Shown: positions 44,822 to 54,812 of the stretch, piece by piece
How the letters are laid out: the number at the start of each line of letters is the position of its first letter
Numbering within the stretch: the stretch's first letter is position 1
Assembly: GCF_001280005.1 (NCBI RefSeq)
Contig: NZ_LGDW01000051.1
Span: 33,985-97,984 of the forward strand
Reading direction: 5' to 3'
Source: Streptomyces sp. NRRL WC-3618
GTDB lineage: Bacteria; Actinomycetota; Actinomycetes; Streptomycetales; Streptomycetaceae
Length of the DNA stretch: 64,000 bases
Notes under the pieces: model-generated
The model's database searches: none
Seen by the model: the letters and a program-made list of their open reading frames with translations, nothing else
What the model was told of the DNA's origin: nothing
Made by a program: the position numbers and the translations under genes

Positions 44822-45676
44822 ATGACCGCCCAGATTCTCGATGGCAAGGCCACCGCAGCCGCGATCAAGTCCGATCTGACCGCCCGCGTGGCGGCGCTGA
44901 AGGAGAAGGGCGTCACGCCCGGCCTCGGCACGATCCTCGTCGGGGACGACCCCGGCAGCCAGAAGTACGTCGCCGGCAAGCACCGCGACTGCGCGCAGGT
45001 GGGCATCGCCTCCATCCAGCGCGAGCTGCCCGCCACGGCCACCCAGGAGGAGATCGAGGCGGCGGTCTGCGAACTGAACGAGGACCCTGCCTGCACCGGC
45101 TACATCGTCCAGCTGCCCCTGCCCAAGGGCATCGACGAGAACCGCGTCCTCGAACTGATGGACCCCGACAAGGACGCGGACGGTCTCCACCCGATGAACC
45201 TCGGCCGCCTCGTCCTGAACGAGCCGGCCCCGCTCCCCTGCACCCCCAACGGCATCCTCACCCTCCTTCGCGCGCACGGCGTCGAGATCAAGGGCGCGGA
45301 GGTCGTGGTCGTGGGCCGCGGTGTCACCATCGGCCGCCCGATGCCGCTGCTGCTCACCCGGCGCAGCGAGAACGCCACGGTGACGCAGTGCCACACGGGT
45401 ACGCGTGACCTGGCCGCCCACCTCCGCCGCGCCGACATCATCGTCGCCGCCGCGGGCTCGGCCCACCTGGTCCGCGCCGAGGACGTGAAACCGGGCGCCG
45501 CCGTCCTCGACGTCGGTGTCTCGCGCAGCGCCGAGGGCAAGATCGTGGGCGACGTCCACCCGGACGTCGCCGAGGTCGCCGCCTGGATCTCCCCGAACCC
45601 CGGCGGAGTGGGCCCGATGACCCGCGCCCTGCTGCTCGTCAACGTGGTCGAGGCGGCGGAGCGCAGTGTCGGCTGA
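44822..45676 (+). CDS. folD: Methylenetetrahydrofolate dehydrogenase/cyclohydrolase
   Basis: 284 residues from ATG 44822 (GAGGATGG upstream). The catalytic pair is visible at [11 protein letters not shown] (Tyr49, Lys53), the folate site at [25 protein letters not shown], and the NADP-binding loop at [13 protein letters not shown]. It oxidises 5,10-methylene-THF and hydrolyses methenyl-THF to 10-formyl-THF, which supplies PurN and PurH encoded 5 kb upstream. The DUF3017 gene overlaps its 3' end by 11 bases, so the two are co-transcribed. Confidence 0.98.
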   Translation: MTAQILDGKATAAAIKSDLTARVAALKEKGVTPGLGTILVGDDPGSQKYVAGKHRDCAQVGIASIQRELPATATQEEIEAAVCELNEDPACTGYIVQLPLPKGIDENRVLELMDPDKDADGLHPMNLGRLVLNEPAPLPCTPNGILTLLRAHGVEIKGAEVVVVGRGVTIGRPMPLLLTRRSENATVTQCHTGTRDLAAHLRRADIIVAAAGSAHLVRAEDVKPGAAVLDVGVSRSAEGKIVGDVHPDVAEVAAWISPNPGGVGPMTRALLLVNVVEAAERSVG

Positions 45677-46178
45677 GGCGGAGGACAGGCGGGCGGAGCC
45701 CGCGACGGCGTCCGACGAGCTCCCCGAGCCCACGGCCGTCGACCCGGTCAGCGCGCCGGACGCCGAGGGGCGTCCCCGGCGTACGACGCGTCGCTTCCCC
45801 CTGTTCACGCGGGACACCGCGCGTCCCGAGGGCGGCGGCCGGGCGGCCCCGGGGGGCGCGCCGGCGCCCGCTCGGCAGTGGCCGATCCTCGTCGTGCTGA
45901 GCGCGGTCGGACTGGGGTTGCTGCTGACCGCGCTCGACGTGTTCCGGTACGGGACGCTGCTGATCGGGGCCGCACTGCTGGCCGGTGCGGCGCTGCGCTG
46001 GGTGGTGCCGGACGTCGGGATGCTCGCCGTCCGCTCCCGGTTCACGGACATGGTCACGTACACGGTGCTGGGCACGGTCATCGTGCTGCTGTCGATGATG
46101 GCGCAGCCGGACCCGTGGCTGAAGATCCCGATCCTGGACGACACGCTGCACTACACGATCAGCAGCCAGGACGGTTAG
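45666..46178 (+). CDS. DUF3017 membrane protein
   Basis: 170 residues from GTG 45666, overlapping the folD 3' end by 11 bases. The first 70 residues are charged and Pro/Ala-rich. Three hydrophobic segments follow ([56 protein letters not shown]). The length, the [15 protein letters not shown] loop and the location right after folD are typical of the actinobacterial DUF3017 family. No function is established. Confidence 0.9.
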   Translation: MSAEAEDRRAEPATASDELPEPTAVDPVSAPDAEGRPRRTTRRFPLFTRDTARPEGGGRAAPGGAPAPARQWPILVVLSAVGLGLLLTALDVFRYGTLLIGAALLAGAALRWVVPDVGMLAVRSRFTDMVTYTVLGTVIVLLSMMAQPDPWLKIPILDDTLHYTISSQDG

Positions 46179-46262
46179 GACCGGACGGACGACCAGACGA
46201 CCAGACGACCGGACGACCCGGCGACCCGGCGACCCGGACGGACCGGACGACCGGACGGACCG
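46178..46262. repeat. Imperfect GACCGGAC/GACGACC tandem repeat
   Basis: About 85 bases made almost entirely of shuffled 8-10 base units such as gaccggacg, gaccagac and gacccggc, directly after the DUF3017 stop. It interrupts the folD-DUF3017 operon end and the following HTH gene. Confidence 0.75.
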
Positions 46263-46346
46263 TACTTCGGGCAGGCGGGAACCGATCCGCCCCCTGACGT
46301 CGTCAAAGGCCTCGGACCGGCCGACGAACGTCGAGGAGGACCCGGG

Positions 46347-46838
46347 ATGAGCGCCTGGCAGCCGCTGCCGGACGATCTGCCGCCCGAGGTGCGGCACTTC
46401 GTGGAGCAGGTGCGGCTGCTCAAGGACCGCACCGGGCTCAGTCTGGCCGCGCTGGGCGCGCGCACCGCGTACAGCAAGTCCTCCTGGCAGCGGTATCTCA
46501 ACGCGACCCAGCCGCCGCCCCGGCAGGCGATAGCCGCCCTGTGCCGGGTCGCGGGCCTGGCTCCCGCCGACGCCGAACGCTTCGGCGTCCGCTGGGAGCT
46601 GGCAGTCCAGGCCTGGCCCCGCCCGCCGGCCCCGGCACCGGAATCGGACCGGTCGCGGCAGGAGGGCGGGTACGAGGAGGAGGTGCCCACCCTTCCGTGG
46701 TGGGTGGAGTCCGTGCCCGAGTCCGCCAGGAGTTCCGGGGTCCCCGTGGACTCGTCCCGGCGGGTCCTGGTCGTCGCCGTCCTTCTCGCACTGGTGCTCG
46801 CATTGGTCGCGGTGGTCGGTGCTGTCGCTTTTGGTTGA
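46347..46838 (+). CDS. XRE-type HTH protein with C-terminal membrane anchor
   Basis: 163 residues, GGAGGACCCGGG before the ATG. The N-terminus is an HTH of the XRE family: VRLLKDRTGLSLAALGARTAYSKSSWQRYLNATQPPPRQAIAALCRV. A Pro-rich linker leads to one C-terminal membrane segment (RVLVVAVLLALVLALVAVVGAVAFG), so DNA-binding would occur at the membrane. The next gene encodes a paralogue with the same HTH layout. The short spacing after folD-DUF3017 may mean co-transcription. Target genes unknown. Confidence 0.85.
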   Translation: MSAWQPLPDDLPPEVRHFVEQVRLLKDRTGLSLAALGARTAYSKSSWQRYLNATQPPPRQAIAALCRVAGLAPADAERFGVRWELAVQAWPRPPAPAPESDRSRQEGGYEEEVPTLPWWVESVPESARSSGVPVDSSRRVLVVAVLLALVLALVAVVGAVAFG

Positions 46839-47240
46839 TGCGGCTGAGGGAATCTGACATCTATGCGCCCGATGTGATCGCTCTTGTGCTTTCTGTGTGG
46901 CGATGTGTCGATAAGTTCGAGGATTTGCAACCAGGGTGGAATGAGGCAGGGTTAATGTGGTCAATCGGGACGGTCTGGGGGTCCCGTGCACCAGCCAGGG
47001 GTTCGGTCGGCCGGGAGGGTGGTCGGTGGAACACTGGACCATCAGCCGGGGGCGTGCAACGGTGCACCTCCAGGCCTGACAATGCTCCCGTGCGCCCCCA
47101 CCCCGGGAACCGAGATCCTGACTGGGCGCATCCGTGTGGGTAGCCAAAACAGTCAGAACGGGTTCGGCCGAGGGATCCGCGAAGGCGGCACCACGTGCGG
47201 GAGAACAGCCGGCACGACCGGGGGGAAAGAGGGGGGAAGC
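46839..47240. other. Intergenic region between the two HTH-membrane genes
   Basis: 402 bases. It is AT-richer than its surroundings from 46860 to 46960 and probably carries the promoter of the downstream gene. No coding sequence or hairpin found. Confidence 0.4.
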
Positions 47241-48563
47241 ATGCCTCGTTGGAGGGCCTTGCCGGATGAACTGGATCCGCAGGTCAGGGAGTTCGCGAGC
47301 CAGCTGCGCAGGCTCGTGGACCGTAGCGGTCTGAACATCGCGGCGGTGGCCGACCGCACGGGCTACAGCAAGACGTCCTGGGAGCGTTATCTCAATGGCC
47401 GGCTTCTCGCGCCCAAGGGCGCGATCGTCGCCCTGGCCGAGGTCACCAGCACCAATCCCGTTCATCTGACGACGATGTGGGAGCTGGCCGAGCGCGCCTG
47501 GAGCCGCTCGGAGATGCGTCACGACATGACCATGGAGGCGATACGGATCTCGCAGGCGCGCGCCGCGCTGGGCGAGTTCGGGGGGCCTGCCGTGGAGGCG
47601 AAGAACGGCAGCGGCAGCGGTGGCCGGGCCGCCCGGAGTGCGACGGTGACTCCGGGAATCGCGGGCCCCGCGGGCGTCTCACCGACCGTGCCGCCACAGC
47701 CGACGCCCCCGGAGACCCGGGACGCGGTCGGCGGCGTAGGGGCGGGCGCGGCGCGGGGCGGTGTCTCCGGTGGCTCGGTGAGTTCCGCGAGTTCGGCGAG
47801 TTCCGCCGGTTCGTCGAGTTCCGTCTCGGCCGAGAGCAACTCGTGGGGCATGGCCGGATATCGGGGACCGGCGGCGAGAGGTGGTGCCGGGGGGCGCCAG
47901 GCCGCGCCTCCGGGACCGGCTGGACCGTCCGGAGCGTCTGGCCCGCCCGGATATCCGGGCGCGGCGCCCTGGACGGCCGGCGCGCCGGGTACGCCTGCGG
48001 GGACGCCCGGCGGTTCGCCGCAGGACGCCCGGCCGGGCGGCAGCGGCAGCAAGGGCGGCGGTGGCGGTTCGCGGCGCAAGCGGCGGCTCACGATGTTCCT
48101 CGCGGGTCTCGTGGGGGCGTCTGTGGTGATCGCGGCGGCCGTGATCTTCACCAACCGGGGTGACGACAAGCCGGAGGCCAAGCCGAGCCCGTCGCCGTCC
48201 ACGCCGGCCACGAATCCCGACCTGCCGGTCGGTGTGAAGTGCAGCGGCGCGAAGTGCACCGGCCAGGACCCGGAGAACATGGGCTGCGGCGGCGAGTTGG
48301 CGCAGACCGTCAACAGTGTCACCGTCGGCGGCACGCTCGTCGAGGTCCGCTACAGCAAGACCTGCCAGGCGGCCTGGGCGCGCATCACCCAGGCGGCCCC
48401 GGGCGACCAGGTCGACGTCACCGCGCCCGGCGCGGCGAAGCAGATCGGCGCGGTCGACACGGACACCGACGCGTACACGCCGATGGTGGCCGTGAAGAAC
48501 ACGGGCGACGCGACGGCGTGCGTCACGCTCAAGGCGACCGCCCAGAAGGGCTGCACGCAGTAG
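47241..48563 (+). CDS. XRE-type HTH membrane protein with DUF2690
   Basis: 440 residues from ATG 47241 (GGGGGGAAG upstream). HTH: QLRRLVDRSGLNIAAVADRTGYSKTSWERYLNGRLLAPKGAIVALAEV, a paralogue of the previous gene's HTH. Residues 100-300 are Ser/Gly/Pro-rich and disordered. One membrane segment (RLTMFLAGLVGASVVIAAAVIF) precedes an exported domain of about 120 residues with four cysteines (GVKCSGAKCTGQDPENMGCGGEL... KTCQAAWARI), the DUF2690 signature (Cys-Ser-Gly...). A cytoplasmic DNA-binding part attached to an external cysteine-rich domain suggests an envelope-linked regulator. Confidence 0.88.
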   Translation: MPRWRALPDELDPQVREFASQLRRLVDRSGLNIAAVADRTGYSKTSWERYLNGRLLAPKGAIVALAEVTSTNPVHLTTMWELAERAWSRSEMRHDMTMEAIRISQARAALGEFGGPAVEAKNGSGSGGRAARSATVTPGIAGPAGVSPTVPPQPTPPETRDAVGGVGAGAARGGVSGGSVSSASSASSAGSSSSVSAESNSWGMAGYRGPAARGGAGGRQAAPPGPAGPSGASGPPGYPGAAPWTAGAPGTPAGTPGGSPQDARPGGSGSKGGGGGSRRKRRLTMFLAGLVGASVVIAAAVIFTNRGDDKPEAKPSPSPSTPATNPDLPVGVKCSGAKCTGQDPENMGCGGELAQTVNSVTVGGTLVEVRYSKTCQAAWARITQAAPGDQVDVTAPGAAKQIGAVDTDTDAYTPMVAVKNTGDATACVTLKATAQKGCTQ

Positions 48564-50020
<1,457 letters not shown>

Positions 50021-50067
50021 GACCTGTCGTCCCACAGAGCCCCAACCGCTCTGCTCCCGGGCCCCGT

Positions 50068-51009
50068 TCAGCCTTCGGCCGGACGGGGTCCGGCTGCGTC
50101 CGGCACCGTCCCGGCCAGCCGCTTCTCGAACCAGCACCCCGCGTACGGGTTGTCGTCATAGCGCGGGATCTCCGCGTAGCCGCACGCCAGATACATCGCC
50201 CGCGCCTCGGTGAGCACGGTGTGCGTGTCCAGTCGTACGACGGTCAAGTGCCGTTGCGCCGCCGCGTGTTCGAGGGCGTCGAGCAGCCGTCGGGCGAGGC
50301 CGAGACGGCGGGCGTCGGGATGCACCCAGACATGGCGGATCTCGCCGACCCCGGGGGCGAGCCGCCGCAACGCCCCGCAGCCCACGGGGCGTCGCTCCTC
50401 GTACGCCACGAAGAAGGCACCCGCCGTCCCCGACACCTCCTCCGGGCGGACCAGGGCCGAGGCGTCGAATCCCTCGGGGAAGCGGGCGTCGAGGTCCGCC
50501 GCGTACGCCTCCAGGCAGGCGCGGGCGTCGGGTGCGGCGCCGTCGACGAGGTCGACGGTGACGGCGGCGAGGCGCAGCAGACGGCGTGCGGCGGCGAGGG
50601 CGGACGTCAGTTCGTCGCGCTGTGCCGCGGTGAGCCCGGTGAGGAGGCTCCCGGCGAGGGCGTCGGCGCGCCGGTTCTGCTCCTCGATCTCGGCCCGGCC
50701 GGCCGGGGTCAGCCGCACGAGCCGCCGTCGGCTGTCCGAGGAGTGCGCGCTCACCTCCACCAGGCCCTGTGCGGTGAGCGAGCGCACCAGCCGGCTCAGA
50801 TATCCGGCGTCCAGAGTGAGCCGGCTCCGCAGCTCCCGCAGTGAGGTGCCGTCCCCGATCTCGAACAGCAGCCGGGCTTCGCCGAGGGGCCGGTCCTGGC
50901 CGAGGTAGTGGTCGTCGAGGGCGCCGACGCGCCGCGTGAAGTACCGGCTGAACTGCCGTAGGGCGTTCACGTCGTCCATGGAGTGGTGGTCCACAGTTCC
51001 GTCGTTCAT
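50068..51009 (-). CDS. MarR-type regulator fused to a GNAT acetyltransferase
   Basis: 313 residues. Residues 1-145: winged-helix MarR domain (ALDDHYLGQDRPLGEARLLFEIGDGTSLRELRSRLTLDAGYLSRLVRSLTAQGLVEVSAHSSDSRRRLVRLTPAGR). Residues 150-300: GNAT fold with the acetyl-CoA loop VWVHPDARRLGLARRLLDALE and VRLDTHTVLTEARAMYLACGYAEI. Bifunctional MarR-GNAT proteins couple regulation to acetylation of an unknown small molecule or protein. The palindrome CTTTGAC-N4-GTCAAAG at 51014-51031 lies just before the ATG and is a probable autoregulatory operator; if the promoter overlaps it, a downstream start (50979) should be considered. Confidence 0.93.
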   Translation of the reverse strand: MNDGTVDHHSMDDVNALRQFSRYFTRRVGALDDHYLGQDRPLGEARLLFEIGDGTSLRELRSRLTLDAGYLSRLVRSLTAQGLVEVSAHSSDSRRRLVRLTPAGRAEIEEQNRRADALAGSLLTGLTAAQRDELTSALAAARRLLRLAAVTVDLVDGAAPDARACLEAYAADLDARFPEGFDASALVRPEEVSGTAGAFFVAYEERRPVGCGALRRLAPGVGEIRHVWVHPDARRLGLARRLLDALEHAAAQRHLTVVRLDTHTVLTEARAMYLACGYAEIPRYDDNPYAGCWFEKRLAGTVPDAAGPRPAEG

Positions 51010-51013
51010 AGCT

Positions 51014-51031
51014 CTTTGACGTTAGTCAAAG
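51014..51031. promoter_or_regulatory. Palindromic operator upstream of the MarR-GNAT gene
   Basis: CTTTGACGTTAGTCAAAG is a perfect 7-4-7 inverted repeat 4 bases before the annotated ATG, in the divergent gap to the DUF5954 gene. Size and position fit a MarR dimer operator controlling both genes. Confidence 0.75.
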
Positions 51032-51122
51032 AACTGGCGGTATTCCACAGGGTTCCACGCCCAGGCCGCCGGATTCGGTGAAATCGGGTGTCGGGCCCGC
51101 TCGTTGTGTGCACGCTCGGTGC

Positions 51123-52253
51123 ATGAGCGATTACAGGGACGACGTCCCGGCGTATCTGACGATCCGGGTCACCGCCCAGGAGGGCCCGATCGCTGCTTTC
51201 GCGGAGCAGGAGGCGGCGGAGGCGGCGCAGCGGTATCCCGACCTGATGGGGGTGGGCGTCCCGGAGTTCTTCCATGCCCGGGAGTGCGAGACGGGCGGCT
51301 GGGAGCTCTACGGCTACGGCAGCGACACCCCGCAGGGCGCGCGGGGCTCGCTCGGCTCGGTGTTCCGGATGCGGGCCGGCGAGGCCCATCAGGCCGGGGA
51401 CAAGGAGGCGCAGCGCAAGTGGTTCGCGGCGGCGGAGCGCATGGACCGCGAGGTGGTGAACGAGGTCCGGGTGCGCGGCGAGCGCTTCCGCATCGTGCGT
51501 GCCTCACGCTTCGTCCGGATGGGGCCGAACGGCCCGGAGCCGCCGCGCCCCTCCGACCCCGACCCGGCGGAGGTCGGTGAGGCGTACCGGGTGGGGCCGC
51601 GCACCATGGGCTTCGTGGTCGACCCCGTCACCGGCACGGGACTGTCCGACGGCATCCTCAAACTGGACCTCATCCAGTTCGTCGGCATCGCGCCGGGCGC
51701 TCCGCACGCGGTCCGGGACGACGAGCGGCGGGCGATCCACACCCATCCCGGCGGGGTGCTGCTGCCCGCCGTCTACATGATCTCCGAGCGAGTGGAGGGG
51801 AGTTGGCGGGCCCACAACCCCGGCGCCTCCGACTCCACACCCCAGGGCGCGCGGGACACCCTGGCGCACTGGCTGCGCGTGATGGCCCCCTTCACCCTGC
51901 GGCTGAGCGAGGAGAAGATCGCGGAGTACGCCCTGATTGCCGACCGCCTCGACGAGAAACGCTCCAACGTCGCGACTGTCGACGGCATCCGCTACCGGGT
52001 CACCCGGGTCGAACGCCTGATCAGAATCGGCCCCGACGGCCCCGAGGGCCCGCGCCCCTCCGACTTCGACCCGGATCCGCCCGTCGAGGTACAGACGCAG
52101 AGACTCAAGGACCAGGGCCTGTGGAAGGAGGAGGGCGATGACGAGCCGATCCAACTGAGCTCACGGACGCTGGAGTTGAAGCAGCTGTGGGATGCGGAGG
52201 AGGAGCGGCGGAAGGTGGTGCGGGAGAGCAGGAAGAAGGGGGCCAAGGGGTGA
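51123..52253 (+). CDS. DUF5954 family protein
   Basis: 376 residues from ATG 51123 (weak ribosome-binding site). Two related halves are visible: an RGxRFRIVRASRFVRMGPNGPEPPRPSDPDP block (residues about 118-150) and VDGIRYRVTRVERLIRIGPDGPEGPRPSDFDPDP (about 285-320). This internal duplication and the sequence match the DUF5954 family of Streptomyces. The protein is soluble and charged, with a Lys/Arg-rich end. Function unknown. It shares a divergent promoter region with the MarR-GNAT gene. Confidence 0.85.
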   Translation: MSDYRDDVPAYLTIRVTAQEGPIAAFAEQEAAEAAQRYPDLMGVGVPEFFHARECETGGWELYGYGSDTPQGARGSLGSVFRMRAGEAHQAGDKEAQRKWFAAAERMDREVVNEVRVRGERFRIVRASRFVRMGPNGPEPPRPSDPDPAEVGEAYRVGPRTMGFVVDPVTGTGLSDGILKLDLIQFVGIAPGAPHAVRDDERRAIHTHPGGVLLPAVYMISERVEGSWRAHNPGASDSTPQGARDTLAHWLRVMAPFTLRLSEEKIAEYALIADRLDEKRSNVATVDGIRYRVTRVERLIRIGPDGPEGPRPSDFDPDPPVEVQTQRLKDQGLWKEEGDDEPIQLSSRTLELKQLWDAEEERRKVVRESRKKGAKG

Positions 52254-52552
52254 CACGTACGGGGTCGGGCGCTTCAAAGGGTGTGTGGCGGCGGCGAGTT
52301 ACGCCCCTTGCCCGAGCCCGCCCACGATGAGCGGGCCCTCGATGCCGGTCCGCAGCAGCCCCATGGCCTCCCTCAGGTGGATGTACGGAGCGTTGGTCTA
52401 TGTCTGTAACCCCTGTCCCGGTAACCTCACCCGTGGCCAGTAGCGCACCATCCCCCCACACAAGTTGCGTGCCGGCGTGGACGACACCCACCTGATTCGC
52501 CTTCCTGGCCGCCGGGTGGCCTCCCCCGGTTCGCCTCCTCAGGAGGATCACG

Positions 52553-53692
52553 GTGAAAGTTCGCACCAGAAGCTCAGCGATCATCGGCACCCTCTGCTGC
52601 CTCGTCGCTTCCCTCGCCTTAACCACGGCGTCTGCCGACGAGCCCGCCGCCCCACGTCAGGCAGCGAAGGTCACACTCAAGAAAGTGGCCACGGCCCAGA
52701 GTCCCATCGCCGGCACCGCCGGTCCCGGCGGCACGGTCTGGATAGCCGAACGCGCAGGCACAGTAAGGGTGTTGGACGGCGCGGGGCTCGGCAGGCCTGT
52801 CCTCGACATATCCGGTGAGACCACCACCGACGGCGAACGCGGCCTGCTGGGCATCGCGTTCGACAAGGAGTTCGCGCACTTCTACATCTCGTTCACCAAC
52901 CGCCAAGGCACCAGCACCGTGGACGAGTTCGCCGTGCGGGACGGCAGCATCCGGCCGGAAACCCGGCGCACCGTCCTCACCCAGACGCAGCCCTACGCGA
53001 ACCACAACGGCGGCGACATCAAGTTCGGCCCCGACGGCTACCTCTACATCGCGTTCGGCGACGGCGGCTCGGCCGGCGACCCGCACGGCAACGGGCAGAA
53101 GCTCGACACGCTGCTCGGAAAGCTGCTGCGGATCGACCCGAGCGGCGCCAAGCCGTACGCGATCCCGCCGGACAACCCGTTCGTAAACGACCCGAACGCG
53201 AAGCACGAGATCTGGGCGTACGGGCTGCGCAACCCGTGGCGGTTCTCCTTCGACGCGGGCACGCGCGACCTGCTGATCGGTGACGTCGGCCAGAGCGCCT
53301 GGGAGGAGATCGACTGGGCCCCGGCAAACAGCAAGGGCGGCGAGAACTACGGCTGGTCCCAGATGGAGGGCAAGCATCCCTTCCAGGGCGGCACGGCGCC
53401 CGCGAACCACGTACCGCCGATCCACGAGTACGACCGCACCGGGCGGGGCTGCTCGGTGACCGGCGGATACGTCTACCGAGGCAAGGCGATCCCGGACCTC
53501 AAGGGTCAGTACGTGTTCAGCGACTACTGCGATGGCGCCGTCCGCGCTCTGCAGATGAAGAACGGCAAGGTGACCGGCGTGAGTGACCTCGGAGTCAACG
53601 GCGGCAGGGTCGTCTCGTTCGCGCAGGGAGGCGACGGCGAGCTGTACGTGCTCGACACGCGGGGCAGCATCTCGCGCATCGACCCGGCGTAA
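52553..53692 (+). CDS. Secreted PQQ-dependent sugar dehydrogenase (soluble GDH-like)
   Basis: 379 residues, GTG 52553 with AGGAGG upstream. The signal peptide (TRSSAIIGTLCCLVASLALTTASA) is followed by a six-bladed beta-propeller: ERGLLGIAFDKEF, YANHNGGDIKFGPDGYLYIAFGDGG (Asn-His-Asn for PQQ and calcium), HEIWAYGLRNPWRFSFD and QSAWEEIDWAPANSKGGENYGW. These are the blades of the soluble glucose/aldose sugar dehydrogenase (hedgehog-interacting protein-like) family. It would oxidise sugars outside the cell if PQQ is available; PQQ biosynthesis genes are not in the window. A strong hairpin follows its stop. Confidence 0.9.
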   Translation: MKVRTRSSAIIGTLCCLVASLALTTASADEPAAPRQAAKVTLKKVATAQSPIAGTAGPGGTVWIAERAGTVRVLDGAGLGRPVLDISGETTTDGERGLLGIAFDKEFAHFYISFTNRQGTSTVDEFAVRDGSIRPETRRTVLTQTQPYANHNGGDIKFGPDGYLYIAFGDGGSAGDPHGNGQKLDTLLGKLLRIDPSGAKPYAIPPDNPFVNDPNAKHEIWAYGLRNPWRFSFDAGTRDLLIGDVGQSAWEEIDWAPANSKGGENYGWSQMEGKHPFQGGTAPANHVPPIHEYDRTGRGCSVTGGYVYRGKAIPDLKGQYVFSDYCDGAVRALQMKNGKVTGVSDLGVNGGRVVSFAQGGDGELYVLDTRGSISRIDPA

Positions 53693-53732
53693 CGACAGGG
53701 CCCAGATCTCCGGCCCGCGTGAGTGACCCCGC

Positions 53733-53776
53733 TGGGCGGTATCTGCGGTCCTTACGGATACCGCAGATACCGCCCA
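53733..53776 (+). terminator. Terminator after the sugar dehydrogenase gene
   Basis: TGGGCGGTATCTGCGGT and ACCGCAGATACCGCCCA form a perfect 17-bp stem around a 10-base loop, 40 bases after the stop codon. Confidence 0.85.
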
Positions 53777-53802
53777 CTTGCCAGCAGCAAGTGGGTCCTA
53801 CT

Positions 53803-54103
53803 GCAAGGCTTCGGCGTGGTCGCTTGCTGTCCGTTTCATGGTGATTTGCCACGCCTCGCGGTGCTCCGAGAGTGGGGTGGGGACGTGTGTCTAGGCTTTG
53901 ACCAGCGGCAATGATCCTCATGGAACGCTCCCCGGGCCATGGCGACCTGGCGCAACCTCGCCATAGGCGCCCTCCGGCTGGGCGGCGTCAAGAACATCGC
54001 CGCCGCCCTCCGCCACAACGCACGTGACGCCCGCCGCCCTCTCGCGCTCCTCGGCCTCGCGTGATCACAAAACGGATGTCAGCCAACTACGCCGAAGCCC
54101 TGC
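53803..54103. mobile_element. Deleted IS (transposase C-terminus only), 301 bp with imperfect terminal inverted repeats
   Basis: The left end GCAAGGCTTCGGCGTGGTCG... and the inverted right end GCAGGGCTTCGGCGTAGTTG... match at most positions over about 37 bases (both continue to CCGTTT), so they are terminal inverted repeats. Between them only the last 47 codons of a transposase remain; the middle of the element is missing. No target duplication was found. Confidence 0.75.
53915..54064 (+). pseudogene. Transposase C-terminal fragment (ISAs1-like DDE family)
   Basis: The frame after a TGA at 53912 reads [19 protein letters not shown] then [20 protein letters not shown] and PLALLGLA before a stop at 54062. 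This is the usual C-terminus of ISAs1-like DDE transposases in Streptomyces (from memory of the family). The N-terminal and catalytic portions are absent, so it cannot encode an active enzyme. It lies inside the 301-bp element with terminal inverted repeats. Confidence 0.8.
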
Positions 54104-54218
54104 ACCCGGTACCGGCGTACATTCGCGGACTACGCCGTCCTGGAATCCCAGGACGGCGAATATCCCGAGGTGTCGCCCGCGTCGTCGAATTCCTGATCCC
54201 GGAGTCCTCGTCAGCGGT

Positions 54219-54224
54219 TACAGT
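54219..54224 (+). promoter_or_regulatory. Candidate -10 box for leaderless AhpD-like mRNA
   Basis: TACAGT lies 6 bases before the ATG at 54231. With such spacing the transcript would start at or near the A of ATG, as in leaderless streptomycete mRNAs. A good -35 element is not seen. Confidence 0.4.
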
Positions 54225-54230
54225 ATTGCC

Positions 54231-54716
54231 ATGACCACCACTGAATCCATATCCCGTGTCGCCCTGAAGAAAGTCACCCCGGGTGTCTCCGCCTCCATGG
54301 GTGCACTGCACGGCGCCGCCGTTTCCGCCGCGCGGGATGCCAAGGTCGAACCCGAAATCCTGGAACTGATCCGGATTCGCGCGTCCCAGCTCAACGGCTG
54401 CGCGTTCTGCCTCGACATGCACACCAAGGACGCCCGCGCCCAGGGGGAGACCGAGCAGCGGATCTACGCCCTCAATGCCTGGCGGGAGACCCCCTTCTTC
54501 ACCGAACGGGAGCGCGCCGCACTGGCGTTGACCGAGGCCGTGACCCTGGTGCACGACGGTCACGTCCCCGACGACGTGTACGCCGAGGCCGCCGCCGTCT
54601 TCGACGAGGCACAGGTCGCCGCGCTGATCTGGGCGGCCACCGTCATCAACGCGTACAACCGGATCGCCATCGCCACACGGATGGTTCCCGGCGGTTATCA
54701 GCCGGCGGCTAAATAA
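54231..54716 (+). CDS. Carboxymuconolactone decarboxylase (AhpD-like) family protein
   Basis: 161 residues. The AhpD-like core LELIRIRASQLNGCAFCLDMHTKDARAQGETEQRIYALNAWRETPFF holds the redox motif CAFC with the nearby His of DMHT, the proton-relay layout of alkylhydroperoxidase D. The family trimerises and either supports thiol peroxidase activity or acts as a decarboxylase; the CxxC favours a peroxidase-linked role. The start codon lies 6 bases after a TACAGT box, suggesting leaderless translation. Confidence 0.93.
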   Translation: MTTTESISRVALKKVTPGVSASMGALHGAAVSAARDAKVEPEILELIRIRASQLNGCAFCLDMHTKDARAQGETEQRIYALNAWRETPFFTERERAALALTEAVTLVHDGHVPDDVYAEAAAVFDEAQVAALIWAATVINAYNRIAIATRMVPGGYQPAAK

Positions 54717-54812
54717 GAAGAGCGACTGAATTCGGGAACGGAAATGCAGGGCGGGGCGAAGGGGAATCGTCCTGCCCTGCTTTTCTGTCGCTGTCTCTAC
54801 CTTCTTGCCTGT

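Larger units (their letters stand above)
53693..54230. other. Intergenic region with terminator and deleted IS remnant
   Basis: 538 bases without an intact gene: terminator (53733-53776), a 301-bp insertion-sequence remnant (53803-54103), then about 110 bases with the promoter of the AhpD-like gene. Confidence 0.7.
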
